Source of the DNA: Roseococcus thiosulfatophilus
GTDB taxonomy: Bacteria > Pseudomonadota > Alphaproteobacteria > Acetobacterales > Acetobacteraceae
Length of the DNA stretch: 64,000 bases
Reading direction: 5' to 3'
NCBI RefSeq assembly: GCF_017311575.1
Contig: NZ_JAFFQY010000004.1
Span: 62,001 to 126,000, forward strand
Part shown: piece after piece, positions 47,258 to 55,892 of the stretch
How positions within the stretch are numbered: position 1 is the stretch's first letter
Layout: each line of letters opens with the position of its first letter
Program-made: the position numbers and the translations under genes
Notes under the pieces: model-generated
What the model saw: only the letters and a program-made list of their open reading frames with translations
What the model was told of the DNA's origin: nothing
The model's database searches: none

Positions 47258-48129
47258 GCGCCCTCCTCCTCCCGCGCCGCCGCGACCAGCCATTCCGCGA
47301 AGAGCGCGAGCGGCGCGGAGACCCGCCCCGGCGGCAGCACCAGCCAATAGCCATCGCCCGCCGGCAGCGCCGCGCGCGCCAGCGGGACGAGGCGCCGCGC
47401 CCGCACCTCCTCCCGCACGAAGGCGGGCGGGCAGATGACGGTGCCCAACCCCTCCAGCGCGGCCTGGATGGCGAGGGTGGTGCTCTCATAGAGCAAGGGC
47501 GGCGGGGCCTCGGGCAGTCCGGCGCCCTGCCGCCACCGCGCCCAATCACCGGGCCGCACCCGACTGCCCAGCATCCGCCCCGGGATGGGGGTTTCAGGCC
47601 CGCGCTGCGCCGCCAGGGCGGGTGCCGCGAAAGGCGCGATGGTGACGGGTTGCAGCGCCCGCGCCGTGGGGGTGGGGGGCGCGCCGAGCGGGGCGGTGCG
47701 GACGGCCGCATCCACGCCCTCGCGGGCGAAATCCACGGGGGCGATGGAGGTGCTGACCTCCACGTCCAGCCCCGGATGGCGGCGCTTGAAGTCCGGCAGG
47801 CGCGGGATCAGCCAGCGCAGCGCCCAGGTGGTGTAGGCGCGGATGCGCAGCGGGGCGGTCTGGGCCGCGGCCTCCCGCGCCGCTTCCTCGATGCGGGCGA
47901 AGCCCTCGCGCAGCCCGGTGGCGAGGCGCGTGCCCGCCTCGGTCAGGCGCAGCGCGTTGGCGCTCCGGTGCACCAGGGCGCAGCCCAGCGCCGCCTCCAG
48001 CTCCCGCAGGCGGCGGCTAATGGCGGGCTGCGTCACCCCCAGCGCGGCGGCGGCGCGCGTCACGCTGCCCGTCTCGGCGATCAGGTGGAAGGCCCGCAGG
48101 CTGTCCAGCGGGGGCAGGGCGCTCGGCAT
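47254..48129 (-). CDS. LysR family transcriptional regulator
   Basis: This 291-residue regulator has an N-terminal winged helix (DSLRAFHLIAETGSVTRAAAALGVTQPAISRRL) and a C-terminal periplasmic-binding-type sensor domain. It diverges from the tctC-crotonase-synthetase operon (121 bases apart), so it probably controls that operon in response to a carboxylate or its derivative. The ATG at 48129 gives the standard LysR N-terminus. Its stop lies within the last repeat copy. Confidence 0.92.
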   Translation of the reverse strand: MPSALPPLDSLRAFHLIAETGSVTRAAAALGVTQPAISRRLRELEAALGCALVHRSANALRLTEAGTRLATGLREGFARIEEAAREAAAQTAPLRIRAYTTWALRWLIPRLPDFKRRHPGLDVEVSTSIAPVDFAREGVDAAVRTAPLGAPPTPTARALQPVTIAPFAAPALAAQRGPETPIPGRMLGSRVRPGDWARWRQGAGLPEAPPPLLYESTTLAIQAALEGLGTVICPPAFVREEVRARRLVPLARAALPAGDGYWLVLPPGRVSAPLALFAEWLVAAAREEEGA

Positions 48130-48250
48130 CGGCGCAGCATAACATGGGGTTGGGGCAGGGTGCGAAACTCTGCGGCTTCCCGTGCCGTGCGCGATGGTGC
48201 TTTGAATGCCGCGTGCCGGCCAAGACCGGCGCGACGGAGGAACACCCAGA

Positions 48251-49231
48251 ATGAACCGACGCACTGCCCTGCGGCTCGCCCCCGCGCTGGGCCTCGGCCT
48301 GCCGGCCCTGGCCAGCGCGCAGCCCGCCTTCCCCGACCGCGCGCTCCGCCTGGTCATTCCCTTCACGCCCGGTGGCAGCAACGACATCGTGGGCCGCCTG
48401 ATCGCGGAGGGCATGTCGGCCCGCCTCGGCAAGCCCATCGTGGTCGAGAACCGCGGCGGCGCGGGCGGGCTGATCGGCAACGATTTGGTGGCCAAGGCGC
48501 CGGCCGATGGCCACACCCTGCTGCTGGCCGGCAGCGGCAGCTTCCTGATTTCCTCGCTGGTGCAGCCGCGCCTGCCCTATGACCCGGTGCGGGATTTCGC
48601 GCCGGTGGGCTATATCGGCGCGGCACCCAACGTCATCACCGTCCATCCCTCGGTCGAGGCGCGCAACCTCGCGGATTTGCAGCGCGTGGCCCGCGCCGCG
48701 CGCACGCCGCTGCGCTTCGGCACGCCGGGCGTGGGCACCACCGGCCATGCGCTGGGGGCCATGATCGGCGTGGTGCTGGGGGTGGAGCTGGACGCCATCC
48801 ATTACCGTGGCACCGGGCCGTCCATGGCGGATGCCATCGCGGGGCGGATTGATATCCTGACCAACGCCTCGGCGCCGCTGCTGCCGCCCATCGCGGCGGG
48901 GCAGCTGCGGCCGCTGGCCATCGCGGGCCGCACGCGCAGCGCCGCCCTGCCGGACCTGTTCACCAGCGTGGAACAGGGCTTCCCGGACCTCGATTCCGCC
49001 ACCTGGTATGCCATCCTGACCACGGCCGGTACGCCGCCCGACCGCATCGCCGCGCTGCACGCCGCGCTGAACGCCGTGCTGGCCGAGCCCGAGGTGCGCC
49101 GCCGCCTGGTGGAGAGCGGCGTGGACGAGATCGCCCCCAGCGCCCAGCCCGCCGACCTGACGCGCTTCCTGGCCGAGGACCGCACGCGCTGGACGCAGGT
49201 GGTGGAACGCGCGCGCCTGCGCGTCGATTGA
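48251..49231 (+). CDS. Bug/TctC family substrate-binding protein
   Basis: This 326-residue periplasmic protein of the tripartite tricarboxylate transporter receptor family has a signal peptide (about 1-23) followed by RLVIPFTPGGSNDIVGRLIAEG and the VVENRGGAGGLIGND segment, both diagnostic. Such proteins bind carboxylates. No tctA or tctB membrane genes are next to it, which is common in genomes with many Bug proteins. It leads the operon with the crotonase and acyl-CoA synthetase. Confidence 0.93.
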   Translation: MNRRTALRLAPALGLGLPALASAQPAFPDRALRLVIPFTPGGSNDIVGRLIAEGMSARLGKPIVVENRGGAGGLIGNDLVAKAPADGHTLLLAGSGSFLISSLVQPRLPYDPVRDFAPVGYIGAAPNVITVHPSVEARNLADLQRVARAARTPLRFGTPGVGTTGHALGAMIGVVLGVELDAIHYRGTGPSMADAIAGRIDILTNASAPLLPPIAAGQLRPLAIAGRTRSAALPDLFTSVEQGFPDLDSATWYAILTTAGTPPDRIAALHAALNAVLAEPEVRRRLVESGVDEIAPSAQPADLTRFLAEDRTRWTQVVERARLRVD

Positions 49232-49241
49232 GGAACACAGC

Positions 49242-50030
49242 ATGACCGAAGACAGCGCCATCCTCCTGACCACCCATGAGGGCGTGGCCACCCTGCGCCT
49301 CAACCGCCCCGCGCGCCGCAACGCCATTGATGACGCGACGCGCGGCCTGATGATCGAGGCGCTGGAGGCGGCGGCGGTGGACCCGGCCGTGCGCGCCCTG
49401 GTCGTCACCGGCACGGGCAGCGCCTTCTGCGCGGGCGGCGATGTGCGCGGCATGCAGCAGCGGCTCTCGGCCCCGCCCGAGGAGGTGGCCTTCAACGGCT
49501 GGCGCCGCCAGGGCCGCACCCACCGCGCCGTCGCTTTGCTGCACAACTTCCCCAAGCCCACCATCGCGGCCGTGAACGGCGCGGCGGCGGGGCTCGGCTG
49601 CGACGTGGCCCTGTGCTGCGACTTCATCATGGCCGCCGAGAGCGCCCATTTCACCATGAGCTTCATCGCCCGCGGGCTGATCCCCGATGGCGGCGGCATG
49701 TATTTCCTGCCGCGCCGCGTGGGCCTGGCCCGCGCGAAGGAACTCGTGTTCAGCGGCCGCCGCGTGGGCGCGGCCGAGGCGCTCTCCATGGGCATGATCG
49801 AGCGCGTGGTGCCCGATGACGCGCTGATGCAGGGCGCCGAGGCCTGGGCGCGGGAACTCTCGGGCGGCTCGCTCGCCGCGCTGGCGCTGGCGAAGTCCGT
49901 CATGGACCGCTCGCTGGAGATGAGCTTCGAGGCGGTGCTGGCCGAGGGCTCCAAGGCCCAGGCCATGTGCTACACGACGGGCGAGCACCGCGCCTCGGTG
50001 GCGGAATTCCTGGCGAAGTCCAAGCGATGA
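49242..50030 (+). CDS. Crotonase family protein, PaaG-type isomerase-like
   Basis: This 262-residue enoyl-CoA hydratase/isomerase superfamily member lacks both hydratase Glu residues: the segment aligned to the first reads GLGCDVALCCDF and the one to the second reads FIARGLIPDGGG. The LIPDGGG Asp and the overall sequence match PaaG, the ring-epoxide isomerase of phenylacetate breakdown, which uses Asp. It is probably an isomerase acting on a CoA thioester rather than a hydratase. It overlaps the acyl-CoA synthetase gene by four bases. Confidence 0.85.
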   Translation: MTEDSAILLTTHEGVATLRLNRPARRNAIDDATRGLMIEALEAAAVDPAVRALVVTGTGSAFCAGGDVRGMQQRLSAPPEEVAFNGWRRQGRTHRAVALLHNFPKPTIAAVNGAAAGLGCDVALCCDFIMAAESAHFTMSFIARGLIPDGGGMYFLPRRVGLARAKELVFSGRRVGAAEALSMGMIERVVPDDALMQGAEAWARELSGGSLAALALAKSVMDRSLEMSFEAVLAEGSKAQAMCYTTGEHRASVAEFLAKSKR

Positions 50031-52096
50031 GCGCGCTGGGCCAGCTGCTGCGGCCACGCAGCGTCGCCGTCATCGGCGCCTCGGCCGATGCCAGCAAGAT
50101 GACCGGGCGGCCGGTGGGCTACCTCCAGCGCCACGGCTTCCCGGGCGAGATCTGGCCCGTGAACCCGCGCGCCGAGACCATCGCGGGCCTGCCCTGCTTC
50201 CCCGAGGTTTCGGCGCTGCCCGGCGCGCCGGATGCCGCCATCGTGCTGCTCGGCCCCGAGCGCGCCGAGGCCGCGGTGCGGGACCTCGCCGCGCGCGGCT
50301 GCGCCGCCGCCATCGTGCTCGCCAGCGGCTATGGCGAGGCCAATGCGGAGGGCGCGGCGCGGCAGGAGGCGCTGAAGCGCGCCGCCGGCCCCATGCGGCT
50401 TCTGGGCCCCAACACCATCGGGCTGGTGAATTTGACGGACAGCATCATGCTCTCCGCCACAGGGGCACTGGAGGTGGGGGACCTGCCGGCCGGTGCCATT
50501 TCCGTCGTCTCGCAATCGGGCGGCATCTTGGGCGCGCTGCTCTCCCGCGCCGCCGACCGGGGCATCGGCTTCGCCAAGCTGGTCTCCACCGGCAATGAGG
50601 CGGATCTCGACAGCAGCGATTTGATCGCGGAGCTGGTCGAGGACGAGGCCACGCGCGTCATCGCCGTCTACATGGAGGGGCTGCGCCGGCCCGCGGCCTT
50701 CCGCGCCGCCGCCCGCCGCGCGGCCGAGCTCGGCAAGCCCATCGTGGTCTACAAGGTGGGGCGTTCGGAATCCGGGGCGCGGGCGGCGACCTCCCACACC
50801 GGGGCGCTGGCGGGCGCGGACCGCGTCTATGACGCGCTGTTCCGCCAGTCGGGCGTGATCCGCGCCGAGAGCTTCAATGATCTGCTGGACATTCCGGCGG
50901 CCCTCGCCAAGGGGCGGCGGGCGGCGGGGAACCGCGTGGCGATCCTGACCTCCACGGGCGGGGCGGGCACGCTGCTGGCCGACAATTGCGGGCTGGCGGG
51001 CATCGAGGTGCCGCCGCCCGATGCCGAAACCACCCAGCGCCTCGCCACCCTGCTGGACGAGGACCAGGCGACCGTCGGCCGCAACCCGGTGGACGTGACG
51101 CTGGCCGGGCTGCGCCCCGACCTGTTCCGGGGCGCCATCACGGCACTGTTGGACAGCCCGCTCTATGACGCGGTGGCGGTGGTGATCGGCTCCTCCGCGC
51201 TGGCGGCGCCGGACATCGTGGCGGGCGCCATCGTCGAGTGCCAGGCGCGGAGCGACAAGCCCATCCTGGCCTATGTCAGCCCGCACGCGCCGCATCTGGT
51301 GCGGCTGCTGAACGGCCAGGGCATCGCGGCCTTCGCCACGCCGGAAAGCTGCCCGACGGTGCTGCGCGCCCTGCGGGCGCCCGCGCTGCCGGCGGTGGTG
51401 GGGGCCGTGGCGGTGGACCCCGTGGCGCTGTCCGGCCTGCCCGCCGGCAACCTCAACGAGGCGGAGAGCAAGGCGATCTTCGCCCGCTTCGGCCTGCCCG
51501 TGACGCGCGAAGTGGTGGCGCCCGACGCCGCTGCCGCGCAAGCCGCCGCGGAGGCGATGGGCGGCGAGGTGGTGCTGAAGATCCTCTCCCGCGCCATCGC
51601 CCATAAGAGCGAGCTGGGCGGGGTGCGGCTGGGCCTCAGCCCCGCCGACATCCCCGCCGCCTGCGCCGAGATGCTGGCGCGGGTCGCGGCCGCCGGCGCC
51701 CCCGCGCCCGAGGGTTTTTTGGTGCAGGAACGCCTGCGCGGCGGGGTCGAGATGATCCTGGGCTTCCACCGCGACCCGCAGCTCGGCCCCGTTCTGCTGC
51801 TGGGCGCGGGCGGCGTGGCGGCGGAACTCTGGGAGGACACGGCGCTGCGCCTGCTGCCCCTGACCCGCGCCGATGCCGAAGCCATGCTGGAGGAGCTGAA
51901 ATCCGCCCGTCTGCTGCGCGGCTTCCGCGGCGCGCCCCCGGCCGATGTGCCCGCCCTGCTGGACGCCATCATGGGTTTCGCCGCCATGGCGGGCGCGGCG
52001 GGAGAACGGCTGGTGGAGGCGGAGATCAATCCGCTCTTCGTCCTGCCGGAGGGACAGGGGGTTCGGGCGGTGGATGGGTTGGTGGTGTTGGCCTGA
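50027..52096 (+). CDS. Acyl-CoA synthetase, NDP-forming (acetate-CoA ligase ADP-forming type)
   Basis: This 689-residue fusion of the two halves of ADP-forming acyl-CoA synthetases has an N-terminal CoA-binding domain (SVAVIGASADASK), the phospho-His loop region in RAATSHTGALAGADRV and a C-terminal ATP-grasp domain (LNEAESKAIFARFGLPV, then VLKILSRAIAHKSELGGVRLG). It probably activates the carboxylate taken up with the TctC-like protein, feeding the PaaG-type enzyme. Substrate unknown. Confidence 0.9.
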   Translation: MSALGQLLRPRSVAVIGASADASKMTGRPVGYLQRHGFPGEIWPVNPRAETIAGLPCFPEVSALPGAPDAAIVLLGPERAEAAVRDLAARGCAAAIVLASGYGEANAEGAARQEALKRAAGPMRLLGPNTIGLVNLTDSIMLSATGALEVGDLPAGAISVVSQSGGILGALLSRAADRGIGFAKLVSTGNEADLDSSDLIAELVEDEATRVIAVYMEGLRRPAAFRAAARRAAELGKPIVVYKVGRSESGARAATSHTGALAGADRVYDALFRQSGVIRAESFNDLLDIPAALAKGRRAAGNRVAILTSTGGAGTLLADNCGLAGIEVPPPDAETTQRLATLLDEDQATVGRNPVDVTLAGLRPDLFRGAITALLDSPLYDAVAVVIGSSALAAPDIVAGAIVECQARSDKPILAYVSPHAPHLVRLLNGQGIAAFATPESCPTVLRALRAPALPAVVGAVAVDPVALSGLPAGNLNEAESKAIFARFGLPVTREVVAPDAAAAQAAAEAMGGEVVLKILSRAIAHKSELGGVRLGLSPADIPAACAEMLARVAAAGAPAPEGFLVQERLRGGVEMILGFHRDPQLGPVLLLGAGGVAAELWEDTALRLLPLTRADAEAMLEELKSARLLRGFRGAPPADVPALLDAIMGFAAMAGAAGERLVEAEINPLFVLPEGQGVRAVDGLVVLA

Positions 52097-52099
52097 CCG

Positions 52100-52801
52100 T
52101 CAGGCTTTACGCCAGGTCAGCACCAGCACGTCCCGGCTGCAGGGCAGGCCAGGGTCGGCGGGTTCCACCGGCGTCACGCCATGCATCACCCGCCGGTCAT
52201 CCATCACGGCCAGATCGAGCAGCCCGTCCAGGGTGAAGCGGGCGAGTTCGGCGCCCTTGGGGTCCGTCACCCGTGTCTCGCCGCCGCGCAAATTGCGGCG
52301 GGCCAGCATGGCGATGAGCACCACATCCACCCCGTCATGGTGCACGCCCTCGGGCGTGGGCAGGCCAGGGGTGCCGGCGGCGGCCTCGATGCGGAACTGG
52401 TGCATCTCGACGAACCAGGGCGTGTCGGGGTGGAGATTGTCCGCCACCTCGCGCCCCAGGGCCAGCAGGCCGGCGCAGGCGGGGTGGGCGATGGTGGCGT
52501 CCTCGACCGGGGCGAACCAGCGGTCCACGCCGCCATTCAGTGTGTTGTGGACCACCGCCTGGAAATGCGGCCGGTGCAGGCCGCGCACATGGTCGGGCCG
52601 GCCGGGCAGGGCCAGGAAGTTGGCGATGCGCCGGCGGCGATAGCGCCCGCCATCGGCCATGAAGGCGTCGGTTTCCAGCCGCTGCCAGCTCGCCGCGAAA
52701 TCGGCCAGCAGGGGGGCGGGCAGGCGCAGGCGGGCCAGGCTCTCCTCCGGCCGCAGCCGCGCGAAGCCGCGGGTGCGGACCTCGTCCAGCAGCGCGGTCA
52801 T
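52100..52801 (-). CDS. 2-oxoglutarate-Fe dioxygenase family protein
   Basis: This 233-residue protein has a jelly-roll 2OG-Fe motif: HxD in GVHHDGVD, a distal His in DDRRVMHGVTPV and a C-terminal Arg in SRDVLVLTWR that likely binds 2-oxoglutarate. It resembles the family that includes L-isoleucine/amino acid hydroxylases, but the substrate is unknown. It overlaps the LutA-like gene by four bases on the minus strand. Confidence 0.85.
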   Translation of the reverse strand: MTALLDEVRTRGFARLRPEESLARLRLPAPLLADFAASWQRLETDAFMADGGRYRRRRIANFLALPGRPDHVRGLHRPHFQAVVHNTLNGGVDRWFAPVEDATIAHPACAGLLALGREVADNLHPDTPWFVEMHQFRIEAAAGTPGLPTPEGVHHDGVDVVLIAMLARRNLRGGETRVTDPKGAELARFTLDGLLDLAVMDDRRVMHGVTPVEPADPGLPCSRDVLVLTWRKA

Positions 52802-53562
52802 GCCGGGTCTCCGATGGGGGGCGCCTCATGCGTCATGTCGGCCAGGACTTCCGCCACATGGCGCACGCGCACGGGGCTGCCCTCGCGCTTCAGGCGGCCG
52901 GCCATGTTCAGCAGGCAGCCCATGTCGCCGGCCAGAAGGGTGTCGGCGCCGGTGGCCGTGATGTCGGCCGTCTTGTCGCTGACCATGCGCGTCGAGATCT
53001 CGGGGTATTTCACGCAGAAGGTGCCGCCGAAGCCGCAGCAGATCTCGGGCTCACGCATTTCCGTCAGCGTGAGGCCCGCCACGGAGCCGAGCAGGGCGCG
53101 CGGCTGGGCCTTCACCCCCAGCTCGCGCAGGCCGGAGCAGCTGTCGTGATAGGTGGCGCGGCCGTCATAGCGCGCCGCCACCTCCTTCACGCCAAGCACA
53201 TCGGTCAGGAAGGAAATCAGTTCATGCGTCTTGGCGCCCAGGCGTTCGGCCCGCGCGCGGCCCTCCGGGTCGCCGGCGGCGAAGAGGCCCGGATAGTGGT
53301 GCGAGATCATGGCCGCGCAGGAACCCGAGGGCGCCACGGTGAAGTCATAGGGCAGGAAGGCGTCAATCACCTGGCGGGCGATGTCCTGCGTCGTACGCCG
53401 GTCGCCGGAATTGTAGGCGGGCTGGCCGCAGCAGGTCTGCAGGGCGGGCACCTCCACCTGGCAGCCGGCCTCCTCCAGCAGCTTGATCGCGCTGAAGCCG
53501 ACCGCGGGGCGGTGCAGGTCCACCAGACAGGTGACGAAGAGGGCGACGCGGGGCTTGGCCAT
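52798..53562 (-). CDS. LutA-like (Fe-S)-binding protein
   Basis: This 254-residue protein has two CCG domains, with ALQTCCGQPAYNSG and EICCGFGGTFC, as in LutA/YkgE, the Fe-S subunit of the L-lactate utilisation LutABC complex and of related hetero-disulfide reductase-like oxidoreductases. lutB and lutC are not present in this window, so the gene is separated from the usual partners; it is coupled instead to a 2OG-Fe dioxygenase. Confidence 0.9.
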   Translation of the reverse strand: MAKPRVALFVTCLVDLHRPAVGFSAIKLLEEAGCQVEVPALQTCCGQPAYNSGDRRTTQDIARQVIDAFLPYDFTVAPSGSCAAMISHHYPGLFAAGDPEGRARAERLGAKTHELISFLTDVLGVKEVAARYDGRATYHDSCSGLRELGVKAQPRALLGSVAGLTLTEMREPEICCGFGGTFCVKYPEISTRMVSDKTADITATGADTLLAGDMGCLLNMAGRLKREGSPVRVRHVAEVLADMTHEAPPIGDPA

Positions 53563-53633
53563 GGAGGGAAATTAGGGGTGAACCGCGCGGCCGGGAATGG
53601 AGGGGCGGCGCGAATTCCGCGCATGCCAGCCCC

Positions 53634-53918
53634 TCAGATGAACTCGCCCCTGAGGAAACCCAAGGCCGGCAGGGGGCGCCACTTCCTTGGCAGGTCCGAC
53701 CGGCGGATGGGTGTGACGGAATAATGCGGCACCGGCTGCTGGGAGCGGCGGAGGAAATCCTCATAGGCCCGCACCTGCTGGGCCCGCCAGGCGCGGTCTT
53801 CCAGGGCGGCGGCGCGGGAGCGGTAGATCTCGGCGACGCGATGGGCGCGGCCCACCGTGGCCACCACGGCCCACCAGCTGTCCTCATCGCCGCGCGGCAC
53901 CGCCGCCAGATCGCGCAT
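53634..53918 (-). CDS. Small hypothetical protein
   Basis: This 94-residue protein is predicted from ATG 53918 (a TTG at 53954 would add 12 residues). It is basic and Trp/Arg-rich (DEDSWWAVVATVGRAHRVAE), with amphipathic helices and no signal peptide or known motif. Codon usage looks like its neighbours. It lies between the LutA gene and the glnK-amtB terminator on the minus strand. The coding status is likely but unproven. Confidence 0.55.
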   Translation of the reverse strand: MRDLAAVPRGDEDSWWAVVATVGRAHRVAEIYRSRAAALEDRAWRAQQVRAYEDFLRRSQQPVPHYSVTPIRRSDLPRKWRPLPALGFLRGEFI

Positions 53919-53964
53919 GGAACAATAGAAGGGAAGGCGGCCGCGCCGGGTCAAGCGGAAGCTG

Positions 53965-54006
53965 GGAAAAAGAAAGGGCGCGCCGGAGTTCCCCCCGGCG
54001 CGCCCC
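53965..54006 (-). terminator. Rho-independent terminator of glnK-amtB
   Basis: GGGCGCGCCGG (53976-53986) pairs perfectly with CCGGCGCGCCC (53995-54005) over an 8-base loop. On the minus strand the stem is followed by TTTCTTTTT, a good T run, just downstream of the amtB stop. Confidence 0.85.
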
Positions 54007-54024
54007 GTTGAAGCCCGTAGGGCG

Positions 54025-55320
54025 TCAGCCCAGGCGTTCGCCGTGCTGCGTGACGTCGAGGCCCTCGCGCTCCTCCTCGTCGGTGACGCGCAGGCCCACG
54101 ATCACGTCCACCACCTTCAGGATGATGAAGGTCGCGATGGCGGTGTAGACGATGGTCACGCCCACGCCCATCGCCTGGACGATGACCTGCTGGAAGCTGC
54201 CGGCCGTCTCGCCGATGGCCTCGATGGCGAACCAGCCGGTCAGCAGCGCGCCCACGATGCCCGCCACGCCATGGATGCCGAACACGTCCAGGCTGTCGTC
54301 ATAGCCCAGCGCCTTCTTCACCGAGGTGGAGGCCCAGAAGGCGATGAGGCCCGAGGCGAAGCCGATGGCCAGCGCGCCCGTGGCGTCCACATAGCCCGCC
54401 GCCGGGGTGATGCCGACCAAGCCCGCGACGGCGCCCGAGATGGCGCCCAGCACGGACGGCTTGCCCTTGGACATCCACTCCACGAACAGCCAGGTCAGCG
54501 CGCCCATGGCGGCCGCGATCTGCGTGACCATCATGGCCATGCCGGCGTTCACGTTCGCCGCGCCGGCCGAGCCCGCGTTGAAGCCGAACCAGCCCACCCA
54601 CAGCAGCGCCGCGCCGATGACGGCCAGGCTCAGGTTGTAGGGGGACATGTTGTCATGCCCGTAGCCCTTGCGGGGGCCAAGCACGAGGCAGGCGACGAGG
54701 CCCGCGACGCCCGAGTTGATGTGCACCACCGTGCCACCCGCGAAGTCCAGCACGCCCCAGCCATCCATGAAGCCGCCGCCCCAGACCCAGTGCGCGACGG
54801 GGCTGTAGACGATGATGGACCACAGGACGAGGAAGACCAGCAGCGCCGAGAACTTCATCCGGTCCGCCACCGCGCCCGTGATCAGGGCGGCGGTGATGAT
54901 GGCGAAGGTCATCTGGAAGGTCATGAACACCGGCTCGGTGATGGTCGCGTCGGTGTCGTAGGGCTGGTTCCATGTCGTGGACATGTGCATCAGCAGCATC
55001 TTGCCGAGGTCGCCCACATAGGCGCCCTCGCCCGAGAAGGCGAGGCTGTAGCCGATCACGACCCAGACGATGGAGATCAGCGCGCAGGCCGTGAAGGACT
55101 GCATCATGGTGGACAGCACGTGCTGCTTGCGGACCATGCCCGCGTAGAACAGCGCGACGCCCGGGATGGTCATCATCAGGACGATGGCGGTGGAGGTCAT
55201 CATCCAGGCCATGTCGCCCGAATTGATGGGCGAGGCCGCGGGCTCCTGCGCGGCCGCCGGCAGCGCCGACAGGGCAAGCAGCGGGGCGCTCGCCAGGGCG
55301 AGGCGCAACCAGGACGTCAT
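54025..55320 (-). CDS. amtB: Ammonium transporter AmtB
   Basis: This inner-membrane ammonium channel/transporter has 431 residues, a cleavable signal peptide (ending near AAAQ) and then about eleven transmembrane helices. Family signatures include the GDMAWMMTSTAIVLMMT helix and DFAGGTVVHINSGVAGLV, with pore His residues in VVHINSG and GIHGVAG. The ATG at 55320 follows GGGAGA; a longer frame from 55356 would enter the glnK gene region. It follows glnK by 32 bases, the standard glnK-amtB operon. Confidence 0.97.
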   Translation of the reverse strand: MTSWLRLALASAPLLALSALPAAAQEPAASPINSGDMAWMMTSTAIVLMMTIPGVALFYAGMVRKQHVLSTMMQSFTACALISIVWVVIGYSLAFSGEGAYVGDLGKMLLMHMSTTWNQPYDTDATITEPVFMTFQMTFAIITAALITGAVADRMKFSALLVFLVLWSIIVYSPVAHWVWGGGFMDGWGVLDFAGGTVVHINSGVAGLVACLVLGPRKGYGHDNMSPYNLSLAVIGAALLWVGWFGFNAGSAGAANVNAGMAMMVTQIAAAMGALTWLFVEWMSKGKPSVLGAISGAVAGLVGITPAAGYVDATGALAIGFASGLIAFWASTSVKKALGYDDSLDVFGIHGVAGIVGALLTGWFAIEAIGETAGSFQQVIVQAMGVGVTIVYTAIATFIILKVVDVIVGLRVTDEEEREGLDVTQHGERLG

Positions 55321-55352
55321 GTTCCGAATTCTCCCAAGGTAGGGCGCGCGCA

Positions 55353-55739
<387 letters not shown>

Positions 55740-55749
55740 CTACGGGTAT

Positions 55750-55764
55750 CCAAATCCCGTGCCA
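55750..55764 (-). promoter_or_regulatory. Sigma-54-type promoter of glnK-amtB
   Basis: On the minus strand the sequence TGGCACGGGATTTGG matches the -24/-12 consensus TGGCAC-N5-TTGC with the correct spacing and one mismatch (G for C in the -12 GC). Transcription would start near 55738, leaving a leader of about 45 bases before the glnK ATG at 55691. glnK-amtB operons are classic RpoN/NtrC targets. Confidence 0.65.
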
Positions 55765-55804
55765 TTCGGTTCGGGCACGATTCATCGGGGGGTTGCGCGG
55801 GGGT

Positions 55805-55821
55805 TGCCTGTTTTGCAGGCA
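55805..55821. promoter_or_regulatory. Possible NtrC-type upstream activator site
   Basis: TGCCTG (55805-55810) and CAGGCA (55816-55821) form an inverted repeat around TTTTG. The outer TGC/GCA, AT-rich centre and 17-base length recall NtrC sites (TGCACC-N5-GGTGCA), though the inner bases differ. The centre lies about 75 bases upstream of the expected glnK start site. It could also serve the divergent hydroxylase gene. Confidence 0.35.
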
Positions 55822-55892
55822 GAATCCGGGGGCGCCGGGGGGCGGGAACGCCCGACTCTTGCGCGTTCACGGAATCAACTAAGCTGTCGCCC

